Source: CAWBVG01 sp963792175 (GTDB taxonomy: Bacteria > Acidobacteriota > Vicinamibacteria > Vicinamibacterales > CAVVIG01). From it: 64,000 bases of DNA. The position numbers and the translations under genes are program-made. Below, piece after piece: positions 7,837-17,660 of this stretch. The stretch covers positions 302,079-366,078 of the forward strand of contig CAWBVG010000039.1 of NCBI GenBank assembly GCA_963792175.1. The letters run 5' to 3'. The notes under the pieces were generated by a model, which did not search any database, was not told the origin of the DNA, and saw only the letters and a list, made by a program, of their open reading frames with translations. How positions within the stretch are numbered: the stretch's first letter is position 1; each line of letters starts with the position of its first letter.

Positions 7837-10800
7837 TTAGAAGTTCAGTCGGAACGCCAACTGAACCTGACGTGCCGTCCCGAGTCCGACCGTGCGTCCG
7901 ACCGTGCTCGTCAACGTTCCGAAGTTACCGGCTGCGGCAGCGGTGAACGCCTGTCCTGGCTGCACTTTGTTCGCCTCTGTCGTCGCCGCGGTCGGCAGCG
8001 CGTTCGGCAGCGTCGCCACCGGATTCTGGAAGTTGGCCCGGTCGAACAGGTTGAAGATCTCGACACGGAACTCCGCGTTGCGCGTCGTGCTGCCAAACGG
8101 GAAGTGCTTGGACAGCACCATGTCGATCTGCCCGAATCCCGGACCGTGCAGCGATCCGCGTTCGAGGTTTCCATACGTGCCGGGCTTCGGCGTCGAAAAG
8201 GCCGCGGGATTCAAGAACAGCAGCCCGCCGTTCGAAATGAACGGATCCACGCCAGAAACGAGATCCGGCCTGCGCACGTTGCGAGTCGAGCCGCCATTCG
8301 GCGTGTTGATCACTGCGGTGCGCCCGGCCGCGGGATTGTTGAACACGGTGCCGGCGCCATCGACGTAGACGATGTCCGGCCGCGTGATGCGGACATCGAT
8401 CGGCAGCCCACTACGAGCGTTGGCGATTCCGCCGATGTCCCATCCGCCCAGAACGTAGTCGGCGATTCCAGTTGCCGGTTTCGCCCGTCCACGACCGTAT
8501 GGGATCTGGTACAGCGCGCCCAGTGTGAACGTATGGCGCACGTCGAAGGCGTTGTATCCGGTGTCGTAATCGTAATCCGCGAGCGTCTGCGCCGCGTTGC
8601 CGACCGTCAGGGCTTCGTTCGAGCCGCTCGTATTGCCAAAGCTGCGTGACAGCGTGTACTGCGCGTTTACCGAGAGGCCGCGCACGGAGCGGCGCGTCAG
8701 CCCGAGCTGCAGGGCGTTGTAATTGTCGTGGCCGCCGCTGGTCTTGGTGTCGATTTCCGCGTACGGATTCTGCACTCCGGTCACGGCGCCGGTCGCATCG
8801 CGCTGGACGATCGAGAACTGTCGAATGACGAACGCAGCGTTTGCAGGATTCGGGTTTGTGACGACGGAGACGATGGGATTGGCGATGCTGCGCAGAAAGA
8901 GGTTACGGCCCTGCGCCCCGACATAGGCCGCCGTCACCGCGACATGTCCACCGAGCTCTTGCTGGACGGAGGCGGTGTACTGCCAGATCTGCTCGGGAAT
9001 CGTGTATTCGTTTCGATACGCGCGGGGCTGGAACGATCGATTGTTGGGGGTGTTGATGAACGTCGCAGGTCGCGACGGCCGGATCCAGCGGGTAGGCGAG
9101 CGCCGGTCCCGACGACAGCGTCACGCTGACGCGGTCGGAGTCTGCAATCGTCTGCACCTGATCTTCAGTCTGGCCTGGGCCTACGAACATTCCGAAGCCT
9201 GCTCTGATGATCGTCTTGTCGGTCGCGGAGTAGGTGGCGCCGACGCGTGGCTGGATATTGTTCTTCTTCGTGATGTACACCGGCGTCGATGGCGGGTCGA
9301 TCACACCCGTATCGACGTTGAATTTCACCTGCAGCCCGTTGGCTTCGTGAATCATCGAGTAGTAGTCGTAGCGCACGCCGTAGTTCAACGTCAGCTTCGG
9401 GCTGGCGTGGAATTCGTCCTGGGCGTACGCGATGTAGTACTCCTGCCGAATGTGCCGCTCGCCGGTTGCGCCGTTGTTGAAGACGCTCGGCGCGCTTTCG
9501 TCGCCCAGGAACTGAATGCCCGACGGCTGGTTGGCCAGAAATGCATTGACGTTCTGGAACGTATAGGTCGTGCCGCCAAGGCGATCAGTCGACATCCTGA
9601 TCATGCGAAGTTCGCCGCCGACCTTCAGGAAGTGATTTCCGCGCAGCGAGCTCAGCGAATCGATGAACGACAGCGTATAGGGGTCGTACGGCTGCGCGCG
9701 TCCGTTCTGGGCGCTGTTCGCACGGACCAGACCGCCCGGGACAGTGATACCCGAGCTCGAGCCCTGGCCGGCGATGCCGTTGTTCGCCACCGAACCCGTC
9801 AGGTTGATAATGGCCGCCGACACGACCGACGCCGCGGAGGGCACGACGCCGGCGATGTTCGTCGGCGCCGCGTTGTAGCCGAACTTGAACTCGTTCGTCG
9901 TTTTGTCCGACAGGACACCCTGCAGATTGAACACGGCGTTGCTGGGATTGGCCTCGGTATGGACGACGCGGCCGGACACGCTGTCTGGCGCGTCACTGGT
10001 GCCCTGATCGTGGAACACTCGGATGTAACTCGTCCACTTTGGCGTAATCCGGAAGTCGACGCGGGCGCTCGCCGCGGTCTCCGTGACGACCTGAGGCGTC
10101 TGCAGCTGCGCGATGTCGAAATCCGGGCTCGTTGATTGACCGCCGAGGATGACTGCGCCCGGTGCGAGGAACGTGGGACGCAGTGCGGCAATAGCGGGAA
10201 CGGCGCGAGCCCAGGCGGCGGCGCTCGGTGTCGCCTCGACGATGTTGATGCCGGCGTTGAGGCGGTAGCGCTCGAAGCTGCCGAAGAAGAACGCCCGGTT
10301 TTTCGCGATCGGGCCGCCCAACGAGCCACCGAATTGGTCCTGCTGGAGCAACGATTTCCCGAGGTCGGCGATCACGCTGCCGTCAGTTTTTCGCTGCGAG
10401 TCGAAATAGTTGGGAGCGTCGAGCTTGTCGCGCCGCAGGTACTCGAACGCGGCGCCGTGAAAATCGTTGGCGCCGGACTTGGTGATCACGCTCACCTGAC
10501 CGCCGCTGCCCGTACCGAATTCAGCGGGATACGCGCTCGACTCGACACGGAACTCCTGCACGTTCTCCAGGCTCGCTTGCAGCTTGAACGGTGTCGCGAC
10601 TTCCCCGTTGAGGTTGCCCGGTGCCGCGTCGATGATCGCGGAGCCTTCGATACCGTCGTACCGGATCGCGTTCTGTTCGACCGCCCGTCCGGAGAAGCGG
10701 ATGTCCTGCCAGGTGCCGGTGCCCGCGTTCTGCGAGCCTGGGCGCCTGCAGCATCAGCTGCGACATCTGTCGGCCGTTGACCGGCAGGTTGTTGACTTCA

Positions 10801-11219
10801 CGCTCGCCAAGGTTGACGCCGATCTTCGCGGAGCTCAGGTCGAGCACCGGGGAACTGCCCACCACGGTGACGGCTTCTGTGACGCCCGCGGGTTTGAGCT
10901 CGAAGTCGAGCGTCAGCTCCTGTCCAATCGCCAGCGGCATCGACGTGTATTCGATAGGGGCGAAACCCGCCCGTTCGACCTTGATGGTGTAGGTCGACGG
11001 CTTGAGGGGAGTGATCAGGAAGTACCCCTGGTCGTTGGTGGTCGCACTCCGTTCTTCGCCGGTGCGCTCGTTCTTGACCTTCGCGGTCACGCCGGGAGCC
11101 ATGGCACCGCTGGAATCGCGAACGATTCCCGCGATCCGTCCGTTGTCCACTTGCGCGAATGCAGGGGACGCGATCGACGCGATCGCGATCAGGGCCAGCC
11201 AAAGACGAAACTTCATCAT
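7837..11219 (-). CDS. Oar-like TonB-dependent receptor (frameshifted)
   Basis: A large outer-membrane receptor of about 1,127 residues. The signal peptide MMKFRLWLALIAIASIAS ends near FAQ, and a CarboxypepD_reg-like domain (GRIAGIVRDSSGAMAPGVTA) follows at about 25-110. The plug region has NNLPVNGRQMSQLMLQAP and YDGIEGSAIIDAAPG, and the barrel ends in a phenylalanine (RQVQLAFRLNF), as usual for Bam-dependent proteins. Two breaks occur, near 10737 and 9068; the motif order continues across both, so I read one gene. Either ATG of the ATGATG (11219/11216) could be used; a GGGAGG ribosome-binding site precedes them. Substrate unknown. Confidence 0.82.
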
Positions 11220-11314
11220 CCCTCCCTCAATAGGCGAACTGAGAACGTCAAGGAAGCCTATGGGGCGGTTGTTATCCCGATGTGTCGTTTGTGTTACGGG
11301 GGGGTTAACAAAGC

Positions 11315-11416
11315 GGGGGCTAGGGGCTAGGGGCTAGCTGATCTCTGCGGGGACTGGGGACTTGGGGCTGAGCTGAGCGAGACTGCGTGCACCTAGCCCC
11401 CAGCCCCGAGCCCCTA
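11315..11416. repeat. Inverted pair of GGGGCTA heptad repeats
   Basis: Three copies of GGGGCTA (11315-11337) face a CTAGCCCC-CAGCCCC-GAGCCCC run (11394-11416) about 55 bp away, so the arms can pair. The same heptad recurs at 19917, 24190-24415, 32001, 35587, 36056 and 56155. The G-runs could form G-quadruplexes (inference). The distal arm supplies the TAG stop of glgC. Confidence 0.8.
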
Positions 11417-12694
11417 CACGGTTGTGCCAGGTGCGATCACCCCGTCTTTCGGCACGATGATCACGCCGTTGCGGATGTAGTAGCCGTTGCCGTCCGCGTT
11501 CTCCACTCCAGCTTCGTTGACGAGCCGGCTGCCATCGCCAATCCGCGCATTCTTGTCCACGATGACGCGGTCCAGCTCGACGTTGCGACCGATGCCCAGT
11601 CGCGGGCTGGCGTCGCGTGCGGGGGCCTCATCGTCCGACTCGTAAAAGTCCGCGCCGAGAAGCACCGACCGCCGGATGACCGCTCCGCTCTGCACGTTCG
11701 TCCGGATCCCGACAACCGACTGCTCGATCGTGGATCGCTCCAGGTAGCAGCCCTCCGCAATCATCGCGTCGCGCGTCGTGCAATCGCCGAGGCGCGAGCC
11801 GGGAAGAAAGCGCGGGTGCGTGTAAATCGGACAGCGCGGATCGTAGAACTTGAAGGGCGCGCCCGGGCGCGTCAGCATGATGTTCGCCTCGTAGAACGAT
11901 GCGACCGTGCCGACATCCGCCCAGTAGCCGCGGAACACGTGGGCGTTGACCCGATAGCGGCCGAGCGACGCGGGAATGACCTCGCGCCCGAAGTCCGTCG
12001 CCGCGTCCGCGGCCAGCGCCTCCAGCAGCACGTCGCGCGAGAACACATAGATGCCCATCGACGCCATGAACGGCGTCTCTCGCGGAGCGGCGAGCGCGAT
12101 CGAGCCGGGCGGCGTGCTCTGCCCGATATCCATCAGCCGCTCGCGAGTCGGCTTCTCCTCGAACGCCACGATTTGTCCGCTGCGATCGAACCGCACGATG
12201 CCCATCGACGACGCGTCGTCGATTGAAACCGGCTGGGCGGCGATGGTGATGTCGGCCCGCCGATCGATGTGCGCATCGACCAGCTCCGTGTAGTTCATGC
12301 GGTAGAGATGATCGCCGGCGAGAATCAGGTAGTAATCGGCGTCGTAGCGCACGATGTGTCGCGCTGCCTGCCGCACCGCATCCGCGGTGCCCTGATACCA
12401 GTTCGGGTTGTCGGGCGTCTGCTCGGCCGCCAGGATTTCGACGAACCCCTGGCTGAATAGGTCCATCCGGTAGGCCTGCGAGATGTGCCGGTTGAGAGAC
12501 GCGGAGTTGAACTGTGTGAGCACGAAAATCCGCCGGATATCCGCGTGCAGGCAGTTGCTGATCGGAATGTCAATCAGCCGGTACTTGCCCCCGATTGGCA
12601 CGGCCGGCTTCGAGCGGTGGTGCGTCAGCGGGAACAGCCGCGACCCCTGGCCGCCGCCGAGGATGATCGCGAGGACTTCGTTGTTCACGGGCAT
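11414..12694 (-). CDS. glgC: Glucose-1-phosphate adenylyltransferase
   Basis: Makes ADP-glucose from ATP and glucose 1-phosphate for glycogen or alpha-glucan synthesis. The 426-residue length is normal. The N-terminal nucleotidyltransferase domain begins IILGGGQGSRLFPLT, with SKPAVPIGGKYRLIDIPISNC, the GTADAVRQA loop, and the FEEKP sugar-phosphate site. The C-terminal third has left-handed beta-helix hexapeptide repeats (IEQSVVGIRTNVQSGAVI). The TAG stop lies in the CCCCTA repeat at 11411-11416, so the native C-terminus may have been slightly altered by that repeat. Stand-alone gene, divergent from the phosphate-transport pair. Confidence 0.95.
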   Translation of the reverse strand: MPVNNEVLAIILGGGQGSRLFPLTHHRSKPAVPIGGKYRLIDIPISNCLHADIRRIFVLTQFNSASLNRHISQAYRMDLFSQGFVEILAAEQTPDNPNWYQGTADAVRQAARHIVRYDADYYLILAGDHLYRMNYTELVDAHIDRRADITIAAQPVSIDDASSMGIVRFDRSGQIVAFEEKPTRERLMDIGQSTPPGSIALAAPRETPFMASMGIYVFSRDVLLEALAADAATDFGREVIPASLGRYRVNAHVFRGYWADVGTVASFYEANIMLTRPGAPFKFYDPRCPIYTHPRFLPGSRLGDCTTRDAMIAEGCYLERSTIEQSVVGIRTNVQSGAVIRRSVLLGADFYESDDEAPARDASPRLGIGRNVELDRVIVDKNARIGDGSRLVNEAGVENADGNGYYIRNGVIIVPKDGVIAPGTTV

Positions 12695-12730
12695 GCGCTA
12701 CGCAAAGCGTACACCGCCAGGGACTCACAT

Positions 12731-12774
12731 GTAACGTCGCCGTAACAAGGCGACGGGGAACGATCTGCTACAAT
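12731..12774 (+). promoter_or_regulatory. Promoter with Pho-box-like direct repeats
   Basis: Upstream of the DUF47-pit pair two GTAAC half-sites lie exactly 11 bp apart (12731-12735 and 12742-12746), the spacing of PhoB half-sites. A TACAAT -10-like hexamer at 12769-12774 sits 11 bp before the start codon. A PhoR/PhoB-like pair is encoded at 21-23.6 kb. The assignment is inference; the sequence is not an E. coli Pho box. Confidence 0.35.
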
Positions 12775-12784
12775 CCTGCGCTCC

Positions 12785-13402
12785 ATGAACTTTCGGCTGA
12801 TTCCCCGAGAAGAAAAGTTCTACACGGACTTCCAGGCGCTGGCCGACGAGCTGAAGCGCGGCGCGCGGCTTCTCGAGGACATGCTGGCCCCCGAGCACCC
12901 GGCCTGGGAGAAAGCCGACGAGATCAAGGAAGCCGAGCACAAGTGCGACCAGCTGACCCACGAGATCATCCAACGGCTCAATCGGACGTTCGTCACGCCG
13001 CTGGATCGCGAGGACATTTTTAATCTGGCGCGCTCCCTCGACGATGTCATGGACGCCATCGATGCCGCCGCGGGACTCGTCCGTCTCTACCGGCTCGAAT
13101 CGGTGCGCGTCGGCGCCCGCGAGCTCGCCCGCATCGTCACCGCCTCGACCGATCAGGTCCGCCTGGCGGTCGGCGCCATGCAGGAGCACAAGGGCCTGAT
13201 GCCACATGCGATTGAGGTCAACCGGCTGGAGAACGAAGCCGACCGTGTGCACCACCAGGCCGTCAGCAAGCTGTTCGAAGAGGAGCGCGATCCGCTCACG
13301 ATCATCAAGTGGAAAGAAACGTTCGACTTCCTCGAGGACGCCAGCGATCGGTGCGAGGACGTTGCCAACGTGATCGAGGGCGTTATGGTCAAACACGGAT
13401 AG
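12785..13402 (+). CDS. DUF47/PhoU-like Pit accessory protein
   Basis: A 205-residue, highly charged all-helical cytoplasmic protein of the DUF47 (TIGR00153) family, distantly like PhoU. Characteristic stretches are FRLIPREEKFYTDF at the N-terminus, EAEHKCDQLTHEIIQRLNRTFVTPLDREDIF, and the C-terminal WKETFDFLEDASDRCEDVANVIEGV with acidic residues that bind metal in PhoU-like proteins. In many bacteria the gene precedes a Pit transporter and modulates it. Here the pit ATG follows after only 7 bp, so they form an operon. Confidence 0.9.
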   Translation: MNFRLIPREEKFYTDFQALADELKRGARLLEDMLAPEHPAWEKADEIKEAEHKCDQLTHEIIQRLNRTFVTPLDREDIFNLARSLDDVMDAIDAAAGLVRLYRLESVRVGARELARIVTASTDQVRLAVGAMQEHKGLMPHAIEVNRLENEADRVHHQAVSKLFEEERDPLTIIKWKETFDFLEDASDRCEDVANVIEGVMVKHG

Positions 13403-13409
13403 CGCGCCG

Positions 13410-14414
13410 ATGTTCTGGATCGTCGTCGGCCTCATCTCGGTCGCCCTGGTCTTCGACTACATCAACGGTTTCCACGACGCCGCCAATTCGATTGCGACGG
13501 TGGTGTCGACGCGCGTGCTCTCGCCGGGCAAGGCCGTCATCTGGGCGGCGTTCTTCAATTTCGTGGCGGCGTTCACGTTCGGCACCGCGGTGGCCAATAC
13601 CGTCGGCGCCGGGATGATCGACATCCACGTCGTCACGTTCTCGGTGATCTTCGCCGGGCTTTTCGGCGCCATCATCTGGGACCTCATCACCTGGTATTAC
13701 GGACTGCCCACGAGCTCGTCGCATGCGCTGGTCGGAGGCTACGCGGGGGCGGCGGTCGCGAAGGCCGGGTTCGGCGCGATCGTCGCGGGCGGCTGGACGA
13801 AGACCATCATCTTCATCTTCCTGTCGCCGCTCATCGGCCTGGCGGCCGGCCTGGGATTGATGGTCGGCATCCACTGGCTGTTTCGCTGGACGCCGCCGTC
13901 GCGCGTCGACCGGTGGTTCCGTCGGCTCCAGCTGCTTTCGGCCGCGTTCTTCAGCCTGAATCACGGCGCGAACGACGCGCAGAAGACGATGGGGATCATC
14001 GCCGGCGTCTTGTTCACCGCCGGATACATTGAAACGTTTCACATCCCGTTCTGGGTCGTGCTGATCGCGCACACGGCGATCGGCCTCGGCACGCTGGCCG
14101 GCGGCTGGCGGATCATTCACACGATGGGATCGAAGATCACCAAGCTGCAGCCGGTCGGCGGATTCGCCGCGGAAACCGGCGCGGCGCTGGCGCTGATGAC
14201 CGCGACCCTGATCGGCGTGCCGGTCAGCACGACGCACGCGATCACCGGGGCGATTGTCGGCGTCGGCTCGACGCGGCGCCTGTCGGCGGTCCGTTGGGGT
14301 GTCGCCGGCCAGATTGTGTGGGCCTGGGTGCTGACGATTCCAGCGGCCTTCACCGTCGCCGCCGTCACCTACAAGCTGCTGGCGCTCAGCGGCGTGGAGG
14401 GGATGGTTCGGTGA
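13410..14414 (+). CDS. pit: PiT-family inorganic phosphate transporter
   Basis: An inner-membrane low-affinity phosphate (metal-phosphate) symporter of 334 residues. The two PiT signature repeats are clear: FDYINGFHDAANSIAT in the N-terminal half and SLNHGANDAQKTMGI in the C-terminal half, each in a bundle of hydrophobic helices. It is coupled to the DUF47 gene 7 bp upstream. The last 29 bp overlap the convergent gene at 14386. The C-terminus (LSGVEGMVR) is short, as usual for bacterial Pit. Confidence 0.95.
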   Translation: MFWIVVGLISVALVFDYINGFHDAANSIATVVSTRVLSPGKAVIWAAFFNFVAAFTFGTAVANTVGAGMIDIHVVTFSVIFAGLFGAIIWDLITWYYGLPTSSSHALVGGYAGAAVAKAGFGAIVAGGWTKTIIFIFLSPLIGLAAGLGLMVGIHWLFRWTPPSRVDRWFRRLQLLSAAFFSLNHGANDAQKTMGIIAGVLFTAGYIETFHIPFWVVLIAHTAIGLGTLAGGWRIIHTMGSKITKLQPVGGFAAETGAALALMTATLIGVPVSTTHAITGAIVGVGSTRRLSAVRWGVAGQIVWAWVLTIPAAFTVAAVTYKLLALSGVEGMVR

Positions 14415-15009
14415 ATCCGGGCGGCGTCTGCAGCTCGTGCGGCACGCGCTCGACGACCTCCTTGTGCTTCACCGGATCGAACTTCGGCCGCAGTTCGTTC
14501 GCCGCCGTATAGAACCCCGCGGTCGTCAGCGTGATCGTCAGATCGTGCTCGCCGGCATTCTCCCAATACCAGCCGTGGATCCCGGTAAACGGCGCGGTCA
14601 GCGTGCCTGACGAGAAGTCGCCTTCCTGCTTCTCGTAGCTCTGCACCTTCAGGCGATGGTCCTCGGGCTCCCCGTGGAACTCGTACTTCACCTTCCCGGT
14701 GGCCTTCCAGGCATACACCATCCCGCGATCCTTCTCGAGGCGGTACTTGTACTCGAACGCCTGCGAGGGCCGAAGGGTGAATGACGTCGACTCGGTCTTG
14801 TAGACGCGCGGCGGAGGTTCGCGCATGTCCTCGGGTTCCGGCGTCGGTGCCGCGTCCTGCGCGCTGAACAGGTCGAGCAGCCCGAGCGCGCGACCGGTGC
14901 CGAGTGGATCGATTCCGTATTCCGCGGGCAGCACGAGCGTCATCAGCAGCACCGAGGCGACGACGAACGAGACGCCCGTCGCCGCCGCAATCCGGGCCCG
15001 GGACGGCAT
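14386..15009 (-). CDS. Single-pass membrane-anchored protein next to HupE
   Basis: A 207-residue protein with one N-terminal membrane anchor (ARIAAATGVSFVVASVLLMTLV) and a soluble periplasmic domain. Visible features are a proline-rich linker (PTPEPEDMREPPPR), an EYKYRLEKDRGMVYAWKATG segment and GIHGWYWENAG. It resembles uncharacterised transmembrane anchor proteins found next to HupE/UreJ genes. Its ATG overlaps the HupE stop (ATGA), implying translational coupling and joint function, perhaps in metal transport. No enzymatic motif is seen. Confidence 0.7.
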   Translation of the reverse strand: MPSRARIAAATGVSFVVASVLLMTLVLPAEYGIDPLGTGRALGLLDLFSAQDAAPTPEPEDMREPPPRVYKTESTSFTLRPSQAFEYKYRLEKDRGMVYAWKATGKVKYEFHGEPEDHRLKVQSYEKQEGDFSSGTLTAPFTGIHGWYWENAGEHDLTITLTTAGFYTAANELRPKFDPVKHKEVVERVPHELQTPPGFTEPSPPRR

Positions 15010-15704
15010 CACGCTGACAGGAAGTAACCGGCCAGCTGCCGGCCGATCAGCAGGAACCCACCGGTCATCAGCGCCGTGTTCGTGGCAAAGGCATAGCGCG
15101 CAAAGCCGGGACGCGTGCGCCAGTACGTCAGCGCGAGCAGAACGGCGGTGAGCGCGAGCACCTGCCCGATTTCGACGCCGATATTGAAGCTGACGATATT
15201 GGTCACCAGCCCGCGCTGGGGCAGCGAGAAATCCTGAAGCTTGGTCGCGAGTCCAAAGCCGTGGAACAGCCCGAACGCCAGAACCGCGATGCGCGCGTCC
15301 GGCTGATAGCCGAGGAACCGTTTGAATCCATCCATGTTGTCGAAGGCTTTGTAGACGACCGAGTAGCCGATGACGGCGTCGACGAGATACGCGTTGGCAT
15401 GGACGCCGAGGAGCACGCCCGCCAGCAATGTCACGCTGTGCCCGAGCGTGAACAGTGTGACGTACTGCACGACGTCGCGCGGGCGGTAGAGAAAAAAGAT
15501 CACGCCGACCAGGAACAGGAGATGGTCGTAGCCCGTGATCATGTGCTTCGCGCCCAGATACATCAGCGGCGCGATCGCCGCGCCTTGCAGCGACTGCAGG
15601 AAGCGCGCGTCGCCGCGCGCCACGCCGTGCGCGGCCAGCGTGTCGGGCCACAACAGGACGGCGCCGACGATGAGCGCGCAGACGATTCCAGGGCGGACGG
15701 TCAT
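15009..15704 (-). CDS. HupE/UreJ-family membrane protein
   Basis: A 231-residue polytopic membrane protein with an apparent signal sequence. The family marker is the histidine-containing first core helix GAKHMITGYDHLLFLVGVIFFL; further His residues lie in FTLGHSVTL and FGLFHGFGLATK. HupE/UreJ proteins are associated with nickel or cobalt uptake, while homologues outside hydrogenase or urease operons have unknown metal specificity. It is the first gene of a two-gene operon with the anchor protein downstream and is divergent from the PepSY gene. Confidence 0.85.
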   Translation of the reverse strand: MTVRPGIVCALIVGAVLLWPDTLAAHGVARGDARFLQSLQGAAIAPLMYLGAKHMITGYDHLLFLVGVIFFLYRPRDVVQYVTLFTLGHSVTLLAGVLLGVHANAYLVDAVIGYSVVYKAFDNMDGFKRFLGYQPDARIAVLAFGLFHGFGLATKLQDFSLPQRGLVTNIVSFNIGVEIGQVLALTAVLLALTYWRTRPGFARYAFATNTALMTGGFLLIGRQLAGYFLSA

Positions 15705-15747
15705 TCCAGCGTCATTGTGCCATCATTGCCGGCGGGACACTCGTGCG

Positions 15748-17223
15748 GTGATCAAACGCTCGCTCATCGTCGTTCATCGCTGGCTTGGCGTCGCGTGCTG
15801 CCTGTTCTTCGTGATCTGGTTTCCGTCCGGCATCGGAATGATGTACTGGGACTTTCCCGAAGTCACTCCGGCGGATCGGCTGGAGCGATCGCCGGCGTTG
15901 GATCCGGCCACCGTCCGCGTGTCGCCGGCGCAGGCCGTGGACGCGCTGAAACCGTCGCAGCCACCGGAGCAGATTCGCCTCAACACCTTCGACGGGCGTC
16001 CCGTCTATCGCATTCGTGCGGGACGAGCCGAGCAGATCGTCTACGCCGACACCGGCATGGCACGCGGCGACGTCTCGCGGGACGTGATGGCGCGCGTGGC
16101 GGCGGCGTGGACCAGTCAACCAGCCGCCGCGGCGACGGTCGAGCCGATCGACGTCGATCAATGGACGGTGCAAGGATCGTTTCGCAGCCTGAAACCGCTC
16201 TGGAAGTACTCGTGGCCCGGCGGGGAACAGGTCTACGTCTCGCAGGTCTCGGGAGAAGTCGTGCAATACACCACCCGGGCCTCGCGCCTGGGTGCCTACC
16301 TTGGACCGATTCCGCACTGGCTGTATTTCACGCCGCTCCGCAAGCACCAGCTCGCCTGGAGTCGCGTCGTCATCTGGTCGTCCGGTATCGGGACCGCCGC
16401 CGCGATGATCGGCCTCGCGATCGGCGTCTGGATGTATTCGCCGGCGAAGCGCTATCGCTCGCCGACGGGCACGACGAGCATCCCGTATCGGGGACAGAAG
16501 CGCTGGCACATGGTGCTCGGTCTCATCTTTGGCGTCGCCGCCGCGACCTGGGCGTTCAGCGGCATGCTCTCGATGGATCCGTTCCCACTCACGCGTCGAG
16601 GCGATCGCGGTGACATTCCAGCCGCGCTTCGCGGCGGCGTGCCGGTTGCGGCGCTGTCAACGAACCCGCAAGCTGCGCTCGCCCGCCTGTCCAACGAGCG
16701 TGTCAAAGAGCTCGAGCTGACGTCGTTCGATGGAGAGCCGGTCTACATCGCCACGATTGCGGGCACGGACACACGAATCGTGACCGCCAGCGGCCAGGTC
16801 CGGACCACATTCGATCGCGATCGGATTCGAAGGATCGTGACGGGCGCCGCCGGTCCCTCAGGACTCGCGGAGCTGCGCGAGATGGCGGATTACGATTGGT
16901 ACTACCTCGATAGACGAGGAGCACGTCCGCTGCCGGTCATCCTTGCGCGCGTGAACGACGCGGAACAGTCGCGCTACTACATCGATCCGCGAACCGCGCG
17001 CGTCGTCGGCACCTACCGCTCGAGTAATTGGATGAGCCGCTGGCTGTATCACGGATTGCATTCACTCGATGCCCCGTGGCTCTACACGCATCGTCCCGCC
17101 TGGGACATCGTGGTGATCACGTTCATGCTTGGTGGAACCGCCCTCGGCGTCACGTCGCTGATCCTGGCGTGGCGAGTCGTCGGCAGAACGTTGTCGAGAA
17201 ACGACCGTAGCGCAGCCCTTTAG
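15748..17223 (+). CDS. PepSY-associated transmembrane protein
   Basis: A 491-residue inner-membrane protein of the PepSY_TM/PiuB type. From GTG 15748 the first helix (SLIVVHRWLGVACCLFFVIWF) is followed by a long periplasmic region with PepSY-like segments, a second helix near VVIWSSGIGTAAAMIGLAIG, then RWHMVLGLIFGVAAATWAFSG and a final helix DIVVITFMLGGTALGVTSLI. Histidines in WLGV-type helices (VVHRW, KRWH) suggest haem or metal handling; related proteins take part in siderophore-iron reduction. The stop TAG lies inside a small hairpin repeat (17211-17230), so the last residues (NDRSAAL) come from the repeat. Confidence 0.8.
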   Translation: MIKRSLIVVHRWLGVACCLFFVIWFPSGIGMMYWDFPEVTPADRLERSPALDPATVRVSPAQAVDALKPSQPPEQIRLNTFDGRPVYRIRAGRAEQIVYADTGMARGDVSRDVMARVAAAWTSQPAAAATVEPIDVDQWTVQGSFRSLKPLWKYSWPGGEQVYVSQVSGEVVQYTTRASRLGAYLGPIPHWLYFTPLRKHQLAWSRVVIWSSGIGTAAAMIGLAIGVWMYSPAKRYRSPTGTTSIPYRGQKRWHMVLGLIFGVAAATWAFSGMLSMDPFPLTRRGDRGDIPAALRGGVPVAALSTNPQAALARLSNERVKELELTSFDGEPVYIATIAGTDTRIVTASGQVRTTFDRDRIRRIVTGAAGPSGLAELREMADYDWYYLDRRGARPLPVILARVNDAEQSRYYIDPRTARVVGTYRSSNWMSRWLYHGLHSLDAPWLYTHRPAWDIVVITFMLGGTALGVTSLILAWRVVGRTLSRNDRSAAL

Positions 17224-17230
17224 GGCTGCG
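17211..17230. repeat. CGCAGCCCTTTAGGGCTGCG hairpin repeat
   Basis: A perfect 9-bp stem with a 2-nt loop. It contains the PepSY gene's TAG stop and separates it from the convergent MerR gene, whose stop is 4 bp away, so it could act as a bidirectional terminator. Related hairpins with the same GTAGCGC lead-in occur at 29821-29842 and 42795-42818. Confidence 0.75.
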
Positions 17231-17233
17231 TGG

Positions 17234-17641
17234 TCACAATCGTTCCAGCAATCGTCCCGGCGTGCCCGCCGGCGTCTGCCGAAGCGTCTGATCCCACACC
17301 CGCAGCGTGTCCCGCATCGCCTCCCGGCGCGCCGCCAGGTCGGCGATCTGCCTGTCGATTGCGTGCAGCATCTCCTCGGCGGCCGCACGAACGGTGCGGC
17401 ACGGCGTACCTCCACCGTCGCGCACGCGCAGGAACCCTGCGATCTCGCGGAGCGAGAACCCGAAGCGCTTGGCGTTTCGGACGAGCGTGAGCCGCTTGAC
17501 GATGGTTGGCGGATAGAGACGATAGCCGGCGCGTGTTCGCGAGGCCTTCGGCAGGAGGCCGAGACGTTCGTAGTAGCGGATGGTGTCGACGCTCACGCCC
17601 GAGAGCGCCGCGGCCTTTCCGATCGTCATGAGGTCGTGCAT
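17234..17641 (-). CDS. MerR-family metal-responsive regulator
   Basis: A 135-residue MerR regulator. The N-terminal helix-turn-helix and wing are canonical (LMTIGKAAALSGVSVDTIRYYERLGLL), followed by the dimerisation helix. C81 (GTPCRTVR) aligns with the metal-ligand cysteine at the start of the dimer helix in ZntR/MerR, but the C-terminal cysteines that complete their sites are absent; the tail is TLRQTPAGTPGRLLERL. Effector therefore unclear. The start at 17641 faces a promoter with a zntA-type operator driving the divergent secreted-protein genes. Confidence 0.88.
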   Translation of the reverse strand: MHDLMTIGKAAALSGVSVDTIRYYERLGLLPKASRTRAGYRLYPPTIVKRLTLVRNAKRFGFSLREIAGFLRVRDGGGTPCRTVRAAAEEMLHAIDRQIADLAARREAMRDTLRVWDQTLRQTPAGTPGRLLERL

Positions 17642-17660
17642 GTCCCATGGTAGCCGCCGC

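Noticed and set aside
11315..11416. GGGGCTA heptads as a CRISPR array or telomere-like end
   Set aside because: Units are only 7 bp with no unique spacers of constant length, no cas genes are near, and copies are internal and scattered.
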